Source: Tillus elongatus (lineage: Eukaryota; Arthropoda; Insecta; Coleoptera; Cleridae). Taken from it: a stretch of 64,000 bases of DNA. The stretch lies in NCBI GenBank assembly GCA_964006375.1, contig OZ023269.1, forward strand, positions 65,282,029 to 65,346,028, given 5' to 3'. The notes beneath the pieces are model-generated. The model ran no database searches, was not told the DNA's origin, and saw only the letters and a list, made by a program, of their open reading frames with translations. Made by a program: the position numbers and the translations under genes. Positions within the stretch are counted from its first letter, which is position 1, and the number at the start of each line of letters is the position of its first letter. Of this stretch, positions 46,301-57,605 are shown one piece after another.

Positions 46301-49300
46301 TTAAAATTTTTCAATCTTGCCAGATAATTAAATGTTTATTTGAAAAACTGTACATACTAACAGATTAAGACTAAGCGTGGTTATTGCTCCTATAATATGC
46401 TATGAAAAAAATATATCCACAAACACTCGCAAGCCGTAGGAGGGGCGGGAGGGGAGTAAATCTTGATAGTTATTAAAATTTATATTTAAAAAACTAAACA
46501 TACTAACAGATTAAGACTAAGCGTAATTATTGCTTCTATAAAATGCTATCAAAAAATATATATCCACAAACACTCGCAAGCCGTAGGAGGGGTGGGAGGG
46601 GAGGAAATCTTGATAGTTATTAAAATTTATATTTAAAAAACTAAACATACTAACAGATTAAGACTAAGCGTAGTTATTGCTTCCATAAAATGCTATCAAA
46701 AAAATATATCCACAAACACTCGCAAGCCGGTGGAGGGGTGGTAGGGGAGGAAATCTTGATAGTTATTAAAATTTATATTTCAAAAACTGTACATACTAAC
46801 AGATTAAGACTAAGCGTGGTTATTGCTCCTAAAATATGCTATGAAAAAAATATAGCCCCAAGCACTCGCAAGTCGTAGGAGAGATGGAAGGGGAGAAAAT
46901 GTTGACGGCAGGGAAGTACAATTTTATTTCAAAAACTATTGTTTGTCTATCTTTCAACAATTTTTATAGTGAAACTGCGAGCGGGAATCTTTAAATATAA
47001 TTAAATTTTTATTTCAAAAACTGTACATACTAACAGTTTAAGACTAAGCTTGGTTATTGTTGCTATAATATGCTATGAAAAAAATATAGCCCCAAGCACT
47101 CGCAAGCCGTAGGAGAGATGGAAGGGGAGAAAATGTTGACGGCAGGGAGGTACACTTTTATTTCTTTTATTTATTTAATTAAACTTTTATTTTAAAAACC
47201 ATACATACTAACAGATTAAGACTAAGCGTGGTTATTGCTCCTATAATATGCTATGAAAAAAAAATAGCCCCAAGTACTCGCAAGCCGTAGGAGGGGTGGG
47301 AGGCGAGGAAATCTTGATAGTTATTAAAATTTATATTTAAAAAACTCAACATACTAACAGATTAAGACTAAGCGCAGTTATTGCTTCTATAAAATGGCAA
47401 GATTGAATAATTTTAATAAATAGTCTTGGTCCTACTATCGAATCCCAGTTAGTCCCCTTGACATCTTTTTTTTTAATGTTACTAAGGAAATTTTTTATTT
47501 CATGTTAAAACTTCGTAGTGCAGCAAAATAAAGGTGAAACCGCTCGCAGTTTCACTATAAGAATTCTTGAAAGATAGACAAACAATAGTTTTTGAAATAA
47601 AATTGTACTTCCCTGCCGTCAACATTTTCTCCCCTTCCATCTCTCCTATGGCTTGCGAGTGCTTGGGGTTATATTTTTTCATAGCATATTATAGGAGCAA
47701 TATCCACGCTTAGTCTTAATCTGTTAGTATGTACAGTTTTTGAAATATAAATTTTAATAACTATCAAGATTTCCCCCCCCCCCCTCCTACGGCTTGCGAG
47801 TGTTTGGGGCTATATTTTTTCATATAATATTATAGGAGCAATAACCCCGCTTAGTCTTAAACTGTTAGTATGTACAGTTTTTGAAATAAAAATTTTATTA
47901 TATTTAAAGTTTTCCTCCTCTCCCACCCCTCCTACAGCTTGCGAGTGTTTGTGGATATATTTTTTGATAGCATTTTATAGAAGCAATAACTACGCATAGT
48001 CTTAATCTGTTAGTTTGTTTAGTTTTTTAAGTATAATTTTAATAACTATCAAGATGTATTCCCCTCCCGCCCCTCCTACGGCTTGCGAGTGCTTGGGGTT
48101 ATATTTTTTTCATAGCATATTGTAGGAGCAATAACCCCGCTTAGTCTTAAACTGTTAGTATGTATAGTTTTTGAAATAAAAAATTAATTATATTTAAAGA
48201 TTTCCTCCCCTCCCTTCTCTCCTACGGCTTGCGAGTGTTTGGGGATATATTTTTTTGATAGCATATTATAGGAGCAATAACCACGCTTAGTCTTAATCTG
48301 TTAGTATGTATAATTTTTGAAATAAAAGTTTAATTATCTCGCAAGATTGAAAAATTTTAATAAATAGTCTTGGTCCTAGTATCGAATCCCAGTCACTCCC
48401 CTTGACATCTTTTTTTTAATCTTACTAAGGAAATTTTTTATTTCATGTTAAAACTTCTTAGTACAGCAAAATAAAGGTAAAACGGCTCTCAGTTTCACTA
48501 TAAAAATGTTGAAAGATAGACAAACAATAGTTTTTGAAATAAAAGTGTACCTCCCTGCCGTCAACATTTTTTCCCCTTCCATCTCTCCTACGGCTTGCGA
48601 GTGCTTGGGGCTATATTTTTTCATAGCATATTATAGGAACAATAACCAAGCTTAGTCTTAATCTATTAGTATGTACAGTTTTTGAAATAAAAATTTAATT
48701 ATCTGTCAAGATTTCCTCCCCTCCCTCCCCTCATACGGCTTGCGAGTGTTTAGGGCTATATTTTTTTCATAGAATATTATAGGAGCAATAACCCCGCTTA
48801 GTCTTAAACTGTTAGTATGTACAGTTTTTGAAATAAAAATTTAATTATCTGTCAAGATTTCCTCCTCTCCCACCCCTCCTACGGCTTGCGAGTGTTTGTG
48901 GATATATTTTTTTATAGCATATTATAGGAGCAATAACCACGCTTAGTCTTAATCTGTGAGTAAGTACAGTTTTTGAAATAAAAATTTAATTATCTGTTAA
49001 GATTTACTCCCCTCCCACCCCTCCTACGGCTTGCGAGTGGTTGTGGATATATTTTTTTGATAGCATTTATAGAAGCAAGAACTACGCATAGTCTTAATCT
49101 GTTAGTATGTTTAGTTTTTTAAATATAAATTTTAATAACTATCAAGATTTCCTTCCCTCCCGCCCCTTCTACGGCTTGCGAGTGCTTGGGGCTATATTTT
49201 TTTCATAGCATATTATAGGAGCAATAACCCCGCTTAGTCTTAAACTGTTAGTATGTACAGTTTTTGAATTAAAAATTTAATTATATTTAGAGATTTTCTC

Positions 49301-49900
49301 CCCTCCCATCTCTCCTGCCAGCGTTTTTTTTTTTCATAGCATATTATAGGAGCAATAACCCAGCTTAGTCTTAATCTGTTAGTATGTATAGTTTTTCAAA
49401 TAAACATTTAATTATGTTTGGGGCTATATTTTTTGATAGCATTTTATAGGAGCAATAACCACGCTTAGTCTTAATCTGTTAGTATGTATAGTTTTTTAAA
49501 TAAAAATATAAATATCTTTCATGGTGTACTCCCCTCCCATCTCTTGTACGGCTTGCGAGTGCTAGGCGCTGTATTTTTATGATAGCTTTTAACATTGTCA
49601 ATAGCCTTGCCAAGTTTTAATCTGTTAGTATGTACAGGTTTTGTAATAAAAAGTGAAATATGTAGCAATACGCCCTTTCTCATGTGGGTGTGAATGATCG
49701 TGGGTACATTTGTTGCCAGCATTATATAGAAGTATTGATAACCCTGCTAGATTTTAATTTGTTTCCACATGCATTTCTGATATTGTGTAAAAAAACGTAT
49801 AATGTATCTTGCGCGTCATCCCTGTTACGGTCCTGTAAAACGTTCGGTTGTCTTCGTGAATCAGCTGCTGTAAATTTGGCCGCTAAAATCACACCGGTTA
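43383..49900. mobile_element. Foldback element, 6.5 kb, arms made of tandem repeats
   Basis: The ends are inverted: TAACCGGTGGGATTTTAGCG at 43383 and CGCTAAAATCACACCGGTTA at 49881-49900. ACGGA stands just outside each end (43378-43382 and 49901-49905), a 5-bp target duplication. The left arm runs to about 47395 and the right arm back from 49900 to about 47396. The outer about 380 bp of each arm are single-copy and highly similar. The rest consists of units of about 155 bp (ACTGTACATACTAACAGATT, CACTCGCAAGCCGTAGGA): about two dozen on the left and fifteen inverted on the right. No transposase gene is seen. The structure is that of FB/Galileo-like non-autonomous elements. The superfamily is not determined. 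Confidence 0.85.
44339..46985. repeat. Higher-order repeat inside the foldback left arm
   Basis: A 230-240-bp block (TTGACGGCAGGGAAGTACAA ... TGGGATTCGATACTAGGACC ... CAATCTTGCCAGATAATT) replaces the normal unit junction at about 44339, 45293, 46094 and 46901 (truncated). The last two intervals are about 800 bp. Inverted copies are at about 47400-47630 and 48340-48570 in the right arm. This gives a higher-order period on top of the 155-bp unit. Confidence 0.8.
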
Positions 49901-50240
49901 ACGGATAGAGCATGAGCCGTTTGTGCAAAAGGCTTGGATTCGACATCCGGGCGCGCTGAGGCGAGGAACACATTTCATTTCTTAAAAACATTACTGCACA
50001 AACTATAGTTTTACATCTCCCGAAGCCACCATACTGTTTCAGCAAGCTGAATGTGAGCATGTTCCGTTCTTCGGACGTGACTTAAAGCCTTCAGAGCCGT
50101 CTCCATACCATGTTGGCACCTCTCTATCCTCGTTACAAAAAGAAAGGAGTTTGGCAAAATGTACAGGTTGGTGAGGTGAAACTCTTCCCTGTTGTTGGTG
50201 ATTGGCCATAGCTGCGGAAAGAGGCCGACGGTAGGTAAAT
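49901..50240 (+). repeat. tRNA-derived SINE, main part
   Basis: ACGGATAGAGCATGAGCCGT and GGCTTGGATTCGACATCCGG form the D-to-T-arm part of a tRNA-like head. The core GTTCCGTTCTTCGGACGTGA resembles the 31.7-kb SINE. The 3' part GATTGGCCATAGCTGCGGAA, GAGGCCGACGGTA is shared with 60687-60715. The minus-strand frames here are chance. Confidence 0.65.
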
Positions 50241-50244
50241 AAAA

Positions 50245-50884
50245 AACACACAACACAACTGTGCATTAGTCTATTAGGAATCCTAATCATATAGTAATAA
50301 ATTGCGTGAAATTATACATTTTGAACTTTTCTAGTAAATTACTGTATCAACATTTCCTCAAACTTATTAGGAAAAAATCCACATAGAAATAGACTTAACA
50401 CATAAAAAATATTTTAGAAAATAATTTAAATGATACGCATTAAGTGGAAGTTTATTTTTGACAGGGCGATGATACTTGAACGATAAAATAATCAAAAAAG
50501 TTTGCATGATTAGAAAACAATTTCTTATATTAATTTCATTATTATCGTCTGACCACATCAAAAATTGAATTTCATCTTTTGGAGAAATAGCGATACGTTT
50601 CCGACGATGTAAAAAAAATAAGTATAATAAAAACTGACGCTGGGTATCTCTTTGTACAGATTTTCATTGATTTTATGTAAACAGGTTTTTTCCCTTAGGG
50701 TTCGTCCGCGTCTTTGCTGTCCCGATAGCACCGCAGCCTTTGGCTTATTGTGCATATGTGAACATGTGCTACCCGATATTATCTATGATATCTCTTTTGG
50801 AGATCACATTATTTATCATACATATATAAAGTTTCCTGAAATATCCAATTACCATTTTTATAACTTAAAATATCAATCGGAGCT
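50245..50884. other. AT-rich stretch with GC-rich repeat
   Basis: 50698-50755 is the second copy of the GC-rich repeat also seen at 37895-37960. Nothing else is recognised. Confidence 0.5.
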
Positions 50885-52112
50885 CTAAATAGCACACCAA
50901 CAAACAACTTGCTAGCAGAATGTGGAGAAATGCCCCTTCAATATAGAAGAAAACTTCTAGCAAGCCGAATGATTATTAAATGGTACGCTAAGGATAGCCA
51001 GCTTACGGGAAAAATACACCACTTACTTATAAGCGACCTTACAAACAAGTATTGGACCAAAAAAAAATCAGTATTGCTGGCAGAAGTATACAGTGACCTT
51101 CAAGATATAACAACCCAAATTCACATAGATAGGCTAAACCCGATCTTCGAAATAAATTCGCACCTGTAAGAAATAAATACCAAATATATCGAAAACCTGT
51201 TACCATTTCCAATCCACACTAGAAATATAATACTAAATCTCGAGCTGGACAAGTACAAAAATCCTTACTGCATATATACAGATGGCTCAAAGCAACAAGA
51301 TGGTACAGCATGCGCGTTCTATGACCCACAAATCAAAACTTGCAAAATGTTAAAATTAAACAGCCATATGTCAATATATACGGCGGAGATGATTGCTATC
51401 TTAGAAGCCCTGAAATATATCCTATCAATCCAACACACTACGTTTGTTATCTTGTCAGATAGCCAAAGTTGCATAAGAAAGTTAGAACACCTTTATACCA
51501 CCAAATCAACTAACTACATTTTAAAAGCTATCAATGATTTCAAATCAATCAAAACACATAACTTTCTGCTGGATCAAGAGTCATTGCGGACTCAAAGATA
51601 ATGAATGTGTGGACAGTTTGGCAAAATTTGCTATCGAATATGGGGAAGAAGGACGCTATTTATGTCCGTCAACCGATATTGACATCTACGCGAAGAAAAT
51701 GTACTTTGAAAAGTGGCAGAAACATTATAAAGCAGACCGAGTTGGTAAATTCTACAAACAGCTTCAGCCAGACTTACAGAGAACGCCATGGTTCTACAAC
51801 ACCGATTTTAAAAAAGAATGGATCCGCATTATCTGTAGACTCAGATTTAACCATTTGCTAGTTCCTGCCTATCTACACAAAATCAACCTAAGAACGAGTC
51901 CTTTGTGTGAGTGTGGTGAACTGGGTGATTCAGAACATATGTTGCTGCAGCGCCCCTTGAATCTTGCCAAGATAGATGCCTATGTAAGTCATATCTATAA
52001 AATGAAAATAGTGCAATTACCATTCAATTTAATGAATTTACTACAGGGAAGAAACATAAACATTTACAAATTGTTAATAGACCTGATAAAAGAAATTAGA
52101 ATAAAAATATAA
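50885..52112 (+). pseudogene. LINE ORF2 C-terminal part with RNase H domain
   Basis: The plus strand reads LLAECGEMPLQYRRKLLASR (RT-to-RNase H linker, 50905 on), with a stop at 51167. An RNase H domain follows: YCIYTDGSKQQDG (first D, about 51270), YTAEMIAILEALKYI (E), VILSDSQS (second D) and, in a shifted frame, WIKSHCGLKDNECVDSLAK (H and last D). Then comes the zinc-knuckle-like SPLCECGELGDSEHML, in which a final Cys is replaced by RP. The frame ends at 52112. RNase H downstream of RT is typical of I/R1-group non-LTR elements. Breaks at 51167 and about 51585 make it inactive. The preceding endonuclease and RT are missing. Confidence 0.85.
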
Positions 52113-53267
52113 AATTGTCTGCATCGTATTAGAAATCAGAAATTAAAATGTGTAATGTATATAACTTTAATATATTAAATTTAACTCCTTCTGTCTATCC
52201 CACTGTGAATATACCTGTGAATCCGTGGTCCGTCTTGTGTGTCTAGAAGTGGCCATGACAGACCCCTTGGTCCAAGTGTCCCCGTTTATAATCCCTAGTA
52301 AATAGATTTAAAAAAAAAGTGTAAACAGCCCAAAAAAATATATCAGTCATTTTTAAAACATACAAAAACACAGAAATATTGTATGAAAATATATAAATAT
52401 ATAGTGTAAACAGATTTAAAAAAAAAGAATATCCGTCATATTTATAACAAACAAAAACACAAAAGTATTGTATGAAAATATATAAAAAGTATCACAAAAT
52501 GTAAACTAATATCTCTGTTATGTATGTATGTATATATGTATATATGAAAAGAAAAGTAGCATAGAGATGGGATCCAAACCAAGAAGCCGGAAAAAATGTG
52601 CGAATGGTCTGACGACCGCAGCCATGAAAGAAGACAACACACACACACACACATTTTTATAACTATAGCATTTTTAAGTAATATTTAATAATCATATTAG
52701 AACTGGTGGTGCGAATACATTTTGCTTAATATTATACATATTACTTAAACATATAAAGTTACAGGGAGTAAAATATTTTCCATGGCCGGTAAAAATTATG
52801 AACAGTGGCAACAGTGCCAGGTACATTGTATTGTTGATTGTTCAGTTGGGCCGTAATATGAAAGGATGCTTGATGCTTTATTCCTGTAATGTAAAATTGG
52901 TGTACTAGGAATTTCTCGATACAATTTCCGTTACATCCTACACAGTATGCTGTACCACATCTGTTTTTCTCTCGTATTATCTGTTTACAATAGAACGCAT
53001 TTAGTGTATCTTTCTCTGCCTAGAAAATATTGTGATAGAATTTTGCCTGTAATAGATCTTTCCGGTATTACGATTTCTCGTTTGGCATCAATATTATGCT
53101 AGGCAAATATTTTAACAGTGGACGAAGTTAGTACCCGTATCCCGTACAATCACATTTCGGTAGGATGGCTTGCAGTTGAAATAAATATACATTACAATAT
53201 ATTTGTCGGTATTACACATTATTTTAATATCTCTTTCCTGTACTATATCCTTCTTTTATGATAAATT
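52113..53267. other. LINE 3' UTR and AT-rich spacer
   Basis: 52113-52320 is probably the LINE 3' UTR. 52310-52500 has two degenerate copies of a segment with AGTGTAAACAG and AAAATATATAAA. (AC)n lies at 52640-52655. No gene is supported to 53267. Confidence 0.5.
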
Positions 53268-53930
53268 CTATGGACCCGATGTCGATGGTTGTGGCTCTGC
53301 TGCTGATGTTGATGGTTGTGGTTCTGCTGTGATTTCTGAAATAGAAAAATAAAGTTGAAAACTAAATTGTTTGAAAACATCTATAACTTTCATAATAAAA
53401 CCTTTTGTTTTATTGTGGAAGACTTTCTGCTTGTATGAGAAAAAATTCATAGCCTATACAGTTAGAAACTTCTACCTTAAGTATTTTTCCCTCTATTTAA
53501 CATAAAGATGTATTTTATTGTTAGAAAAAATCAGCTGTTTTTTATTAAAAACAAATTCTGATGTATGTTTCTGAGGGAGCCTTCAGCATAAAAGTTTGAA
53601 AAATATTTTAAGAGAATATACAGAAAATTAATTAAACAATGTATTTACCTGCTCTATGGAACTTCTTGGTGTGAGCTCCAAGCTTGTCCTTTCTCGAAAA
53701 TGTAGAAAGGCAGAAACGGCAGAAAAACAAGTTGGAGTTAGAACCACAATTCAAACATGTGCCGTTTCATCACATCTTTGCAGTTTTATTGTTTCTCACA
53801 GTGATCACATTTAAATAGACCCACTTTTTCACAAATAACACAGAGGAGAAAGTATTTTTTTCACGAACTGACTGACTGTTGCTGCCTGTCTGCGACTTCA
53901 GCTTTTATATGATTACTCGGCTCCCACACG
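53268..53930 (-). pseudogene. Two-exon zinc-finger gene with PQPSTSG tail
   Basis: A TATAAAAG box (about 53911) precedes an arthropod-type initiator TCAGTCAGTT. The exon then carries CVICEKVGLFKCDHCEK and, after frame breaks, LFFCRFCLSTFSRKDKLGAH with TKKFHRAG (C2H2 finger). It ends in GAGCAG/GTAAAT (donor at 53648). A 313-bp intron runs to CTATTTCAG. Exon 2 (53335-53268) encodes EITAEPQPSTSAAEPQPST, then SGP and a stop. Zinc fingers followed by PQPSTSG repeats also occur at the N-terminus of the Polinton polymerase at 21.9-22.1 kb, so this looks like a relative of that cassette, cut off from the polymerase. In-frame stops near 53795 suggest decay. Confidence 0.5.
53880..53920 (-). promoter_or_regulatory. 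TATA box and initiator of the zinc-finger gene
   Basis: On the minus strand CATATAAAAGCTGAAGTCGC is followed, about 30 bp after the TATA, by CAGTCAGTCAGTTCGTG. TATA plus a TCAGT initiator at this distance is the classic arthropod core promoter. Confidence 0.6.
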
Positions 53931-54165
53931 TGTATGAAACCTCATGGCTGACGTAAGTTTTGCGAAAATAACCGTTAACTACTATCTACGTCCTACAGAG
54001 TTTCTGGAGGATGTAGATAGCTGTTAATTAGTCGTTGGAAACATCTGATCCTAATTATTTTTCCGGAGGATGTAGATAGTGTTCTCAGATTTTTATTTTT
54101 AAACAGTGTTGACACATATCCTTGTAAAAATTATTCAATAAAACTCATATATTTTTCACAATTTC

Positions 54166-54171
54166 TTTATT
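54166..54171 (-). terminator. Poly(A) signal of the 285-aa gene
   Basis: AATAAA on the minus strand, 113 bp downstream of the stop codon at 54284. Confidence 0.5.
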
Positions 54172-54283
54172 ACATTTTATATGATATTATACATTTAAAA
54201 TTTGCGATAGTTTACAATATCATTAAGTACTACAATATCATTAAGTACGTGTTGGTATTTTGTAACAAATTCACATACCATAC

Positions 54284-55141
54284 TTAAATTATCACTATAT
54301 CTCTCTCTCTAGCTACGAAAAAGGCACATCTAATTAGGGAAATGTCTCTAAATTTAGCTAATTCGGTTCTTAAATCATCAGCAAACATCTCCAAATTAAA
54401 GAAACTTTTACAGCTTAGTTCTAACAATAAATCTTTAGCTACACAACCGATATCTTCCAGTATTTTAAGAGATTGGATCGACATGTTAAAATTACTTACA
54501 TATTCCTTGCCACAGAGTTTCAGCTTAAAACCTACTGTTTTTCTTTGTGATTTAACAAGATATTTGGTTAAAGTATATGTTTCACTAGTTTCTATAGATT
54601 TGTTTTCCAAATTGTAAATTATCGTAGGTAATGCATTTAAAAATTCTTCAAATGTCCACACATCAAAGAACACAGGTATATTACAGTTTTTCTGAGATAA
54701 TTTCACTAAAGGTACAAAATTTAAAACTGAATTAACACCTATGGTAAGCAGTTTCTCCCCGTTTGAAGTAAGAGAAAAAGTTGTTTGACACATCAGTTCA
54801 CAGTCTTCTGTTTTCAATTTTTTCTCGATGCTTTTATTATTGATTTCCACCAGCTTCTGATTGAAAATATCTTCTTGCGTAGGCTGATAGGGTGTTTGTA
54901 GGTTTGTTGGATATGCTGCATTAATTATATTTTCTATAGCTTGATTCTGTTGTTCATCAACCTCTGCTGCTGGATATAATGTACATAGTTCACTTATGTT
55001 TTCCAACATTGTTGGTTCTTCTTTTGGAATAATACTTTCGATTGCATTACCCAGTAAGACGTCTTGTAACACTTTAAGCTTTTTACCACCACCACTATTT
55101 TCTGCATTAGCAGGTTTTTGTTTTCTACCGTTGTTCACCAT
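54284..55141 (-). CDS. Family A protein, 285 aa, unknown function
   Basis: Intact frame from MVNNGRKQKPANAENSGGGK. Residues 1-25 are basic and low-complexity, 26-115 acidic and Gln/Asn-rich. The core 118-235 has TTFS (120-123), LVKL (145-148), W162-TFEEF and LKLCGKEYV. The end (245-285) is amphipathic with FFNLEMFADDLRTELAKF. There is no signal peptide or membrane helix. TTFS, LVK[FL] and W-x-F-x-[DE]-F occur at almost the same spacing as in the 301-aa protein at 11.4 kb, indicating a shared family otherwise unknown to me. The promoter motif (TATAAAAG and AATTTCAAAC) is also shared. A zinc-finger gene with a Polinton-like tail lies next downstream, as at 11-13 kb. It is full length despite a decayed neighbourhood, so it is either young or under constraint. 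Confidence 0.65.
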   Translation of the reverse strand: MVNNGRKQKPANAENSGGGKKLKVLQDVLLGNAIESIIPKEEPTMLENISELCTLYPAAEVDEQQNQAIENIINAAYPTNLQTPYQPTQEDIFNQKLVEINNKSIEKKLKTEDCELMCQTTFSLTSNGEKLLTIGVNSVLNFVPLVKLSQKNCNIPVFFDVWTFEEFLNALPTIIYNLENKSIETSETYTLTKYLVKSQRKTVGFKLKLCGKEYVSNFNMSIQSLKILEDIGCVAKDLLLELSCKSFFNLEMFADDLRTELAKFRDISLIRCAFFVARERDIVII

Positions 55142-55180
55142 ATTATACTCGTTCTACTTCAATTTTCAACTAAATGCTCC

Positions 55181-55203
55181 GTTTGAAATTCTAAACTTTT
55201 ATA
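55181..55203 (-). promoter_or_regulatory. TATA box and AATTTCAAAC element of the 285-aa gene
   Basis: TATAAAAG (55203-55196) and AATTTCAAAC (55190-55181) on the minus strand, 40 bp before the ATG. The pair matches 11046-11069 in sequence and spacing. Confidence 0.6.
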
Positions 55204-55283
55204 CTTACATAATTATTATTATTACTCTTACAGCTGAGCTTTGTTGCCGTGTTGAGTTTTATTACTTTTAACTAAATATGTGA

Positions 55284-55440
55284 ATCAAAACGATTCATAT
55301 GACACCAAACACGTAGGACTTCAACCAACAAATAAAAAATTAATTGTACGCATGCGCTAGCTGTCATATTTACACACGTCATTTTAAATGGTGGTTCCTC
55401 TTTTGCATAATACAGGTTAGCTGGCTTTTGAATTTGCATG
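55284..55440 (-). repeat. Right part of the 8.7-8.9 kb repeat, inverted
   Basis: The reverse complement matches 8700-8880 (CCACCATTTA, CATGCGTACAATTAATTTTT, TATTTGTTGGTTGAAGT, GTGTTTGGTGTCATAT) at about 90%. It breaks off at about 55440. The rest of the repeat resumes at 56590. Confidence 0.75.
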
Positions 55441-56589
55441 TAGTGTTTCAACCAACTAATACAAAATTTCTTGGGTGCTTGCACTAAACTTAAAACATTT
55501 TTAGGTAACACCGATTTTCTATAACCAATATTTCACTAGAAGTTAAAAACTAAAATTTTAAATTCAACAAGCTCACAACGAAAAAGTCTTTGAAAAAAAT
55601 TTCTTGAGATGAGCATCATGTCACTAACTTAAAATTAATGGATTGATATACCTTCTTTTGATGGCTTGGAAGCTATGACAAACAAATTTGGTGGGTTTAC
55701 TTTATAATAAAATATTTTTGTATTAAATTCTTTCTATGAAAATTTGCAAATATTTAGTGTCAAGATTTATATGAAAATTCGCTACTATAACACACTTGCT
55801 GTACCCAGATTTATTTTGTTTTAAGCTCATTTATATAACTTTCATAAGTTTGCGATATATCAAAAAAATAGTGTGAAATAGTCTTTCCATAATAATATTA
55901 AAGCCGTCAGTATTCAACAAAGTATAAAAAGGTTTTACTTCTATTTAAAAGTATAAGAAAATTCGCTACCATAGCGCTCTTGCTGCGGTTAGATTATTTC
56001 TACGAAAATTGTTTATAAAACTATTGCTTACCGGTTGTCGTTGATTTAAAACATATATCCACACTAGGACTTAATTTTTATAAAAACCTTCGTATTATAA
56101 CTCGGGCTTTGCTGTAAAAAAATCACCAACAAACTATAGCTCTATATACACAGAAATTTCTACAAATAAACACAACTTCTAGCTTCACTAAACCTATAAA
56201 CATATACACCTGTAGTGAAAACACACCTGTGGCATATTAGGTAAGATTCGAAAAATTATTACTGCTATGCAAAACACATAATTTTCATGACCGCGCCCGG
56301 CTCACGATTTAAACTGAGGTTATCAGCTGGTTACTCAACTAAACCGGAAAGCATCTTGATAATGAAACGGTTAATCAGCTGGTGTAATATTTAAGCGTTT
56401 GAAATAAAAACACAACGTTTTGTTTACATGTGATTTAATTAGATCGACTTAATTTTCATCCTACATACGACAAGTGATTTATATTAATTATATTGATCAA
56501 ATTTAATACACAGATTAGCTACCTTTGACAAGTGGTTTATATTTATTACTTATTCATTATAATTATATTGATTAAATTGATATACTTCT
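55441..56589. other. Insertion of dispersed repeat remnants
   Basis: Interrupts the inverted copy of the 8.5-kb repeat. It contains two TIR-family termini (about 55770 and 55958, CGCTACCATAGCGCTCTTGC) and AT-rich sequence. No gene is seen. Confidence 0.5.
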
Positions 56590-56835
56590 CGGGTTAATTC
56601 GGGAGTGGAGCGGTCGTGTTAGTTCGGGGTTGGGTGACGGAAGTAGATGGCGGAGCTGTTCGGGTCAGTTCGGGATCGGAGCGGTCGTGTTAGTTCTGGG
56701 TTGGGTGGCGGAGGTAGGTGGCGGAGCTGTTCGAGTCAGTTCGAGATCGGAGCGGTCGTGTTAGGTCGGTGGTGGCTCCGCCACCTGGGTGGCGGGTGGC
56801 GGTTCCAGAATGCCTCTTCTATACCTACTAAAAAA
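56590..56835 (-). repeat. GC-rich minisatellite, copy 3, inverted
   Basis: Reverse complement of 8460-8700. It has AGCGGTCGTGTTAGTTCGGG and GGAGGTAGGTGGCGGAGCTG units and ends with the GCCACCTGGGTGGCGGGTGG hairpin and GGTTCCAGAATGCCTCTTCT. It lies 45 kb from the first two copies. Confidence 0.85.
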
Positions 56836-56899
56836 GGTTAGAAAATATTTAAACTTACCACAACAGTTAAATTTGCACCCCTAAAAAATTTCACTGTTT

Positions 56900-57528
56900 G
56901 ATGTCGACCCGACCGTACTGTCACCGCCTTTTATTTAGCGTGCAGACCTTAACATTTCTGCCAAATCTAGGAGCTGCTGCTGTCTCCGTAATATATGCAG
57001 GTTGCGGTGATGCTGCATCAGCTAACTGCGGGAATGCAATGTTAGCCAACACAGCATCATCCTCAGCCGGCATAAGAGCCTCCAAGTCTATGTCGGCTCT
57101 TACATGTCAGGTCTCACACTTAGTGGCCACCTGCGGGAAATGTTTGCTGGCTAAATTAACGTCATCTTCAGCAGGCATAAGATCTCCCATGTCTTCCAGT
57201 GTCGGCAGCTGATTTACTTGTAGATGTTGACTCGAACCATCTTTTCTAATAAATTGATTGAAGTTGGCATCTACAAATAAATCAGGTGCAGAACTCGGGC
57301 GTGGTGCATCTTCAGCTGATCCGGTCGCTTCCAAATCCGGCTGTAAAACAATATTCTGCAGCACTCTTACCCTTGGATGGCATTGCGAGCAATTTTCACT
57401 ACATTCAGAAGGAAGCTTAATTTTGTTTTTGTTTTTTCCAAAAGTTTTTCTAAAACGGGTCTATTGCTTGGCGATAAAATACAGTAAGGGCTCTTAAAAT
57501 CAGGACCACAAAAACATGGCTTCACCAT
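56900..57528 (-). pseudogene. Unrecognised gene with tandem acidic repeats
   Basis: The ATG at 57526-57528 opens MVKPCFCGPDFKSPYCILSP. A frame change near 57400 leads to SECSENCSQCHP, then VLQPDLEATGSAEDAPRPSS, DLFVDANFNQFIRKDG and a repeated acidic segment (LMPAEDDVNLASKHFPQ, later LMPAEDDAVLAN after a stop near 57107). Cysteine pairs suggest a small metal-binding head; the tail is acidic and may be an activation-like region. It lies on the same strand as, and upstream of, the 285-aa gene. No family is recognised. A TATA-like box sits 80 bp upstream. Confidence 0.35.
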
Positions 57529-57605
57529 TTTGAATAATACAAAATATTGTTCTAGCGCTAAAAAACAATGTACTGTCACTTTACATTCACTCCTCCGTAT
57601 ATATG

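Noticed and set aside
50011..50290. Overlapping minus-strand frames of about 80 codons
   Set aside because: They lie in a SINE body shared with other loci and show no protein features.
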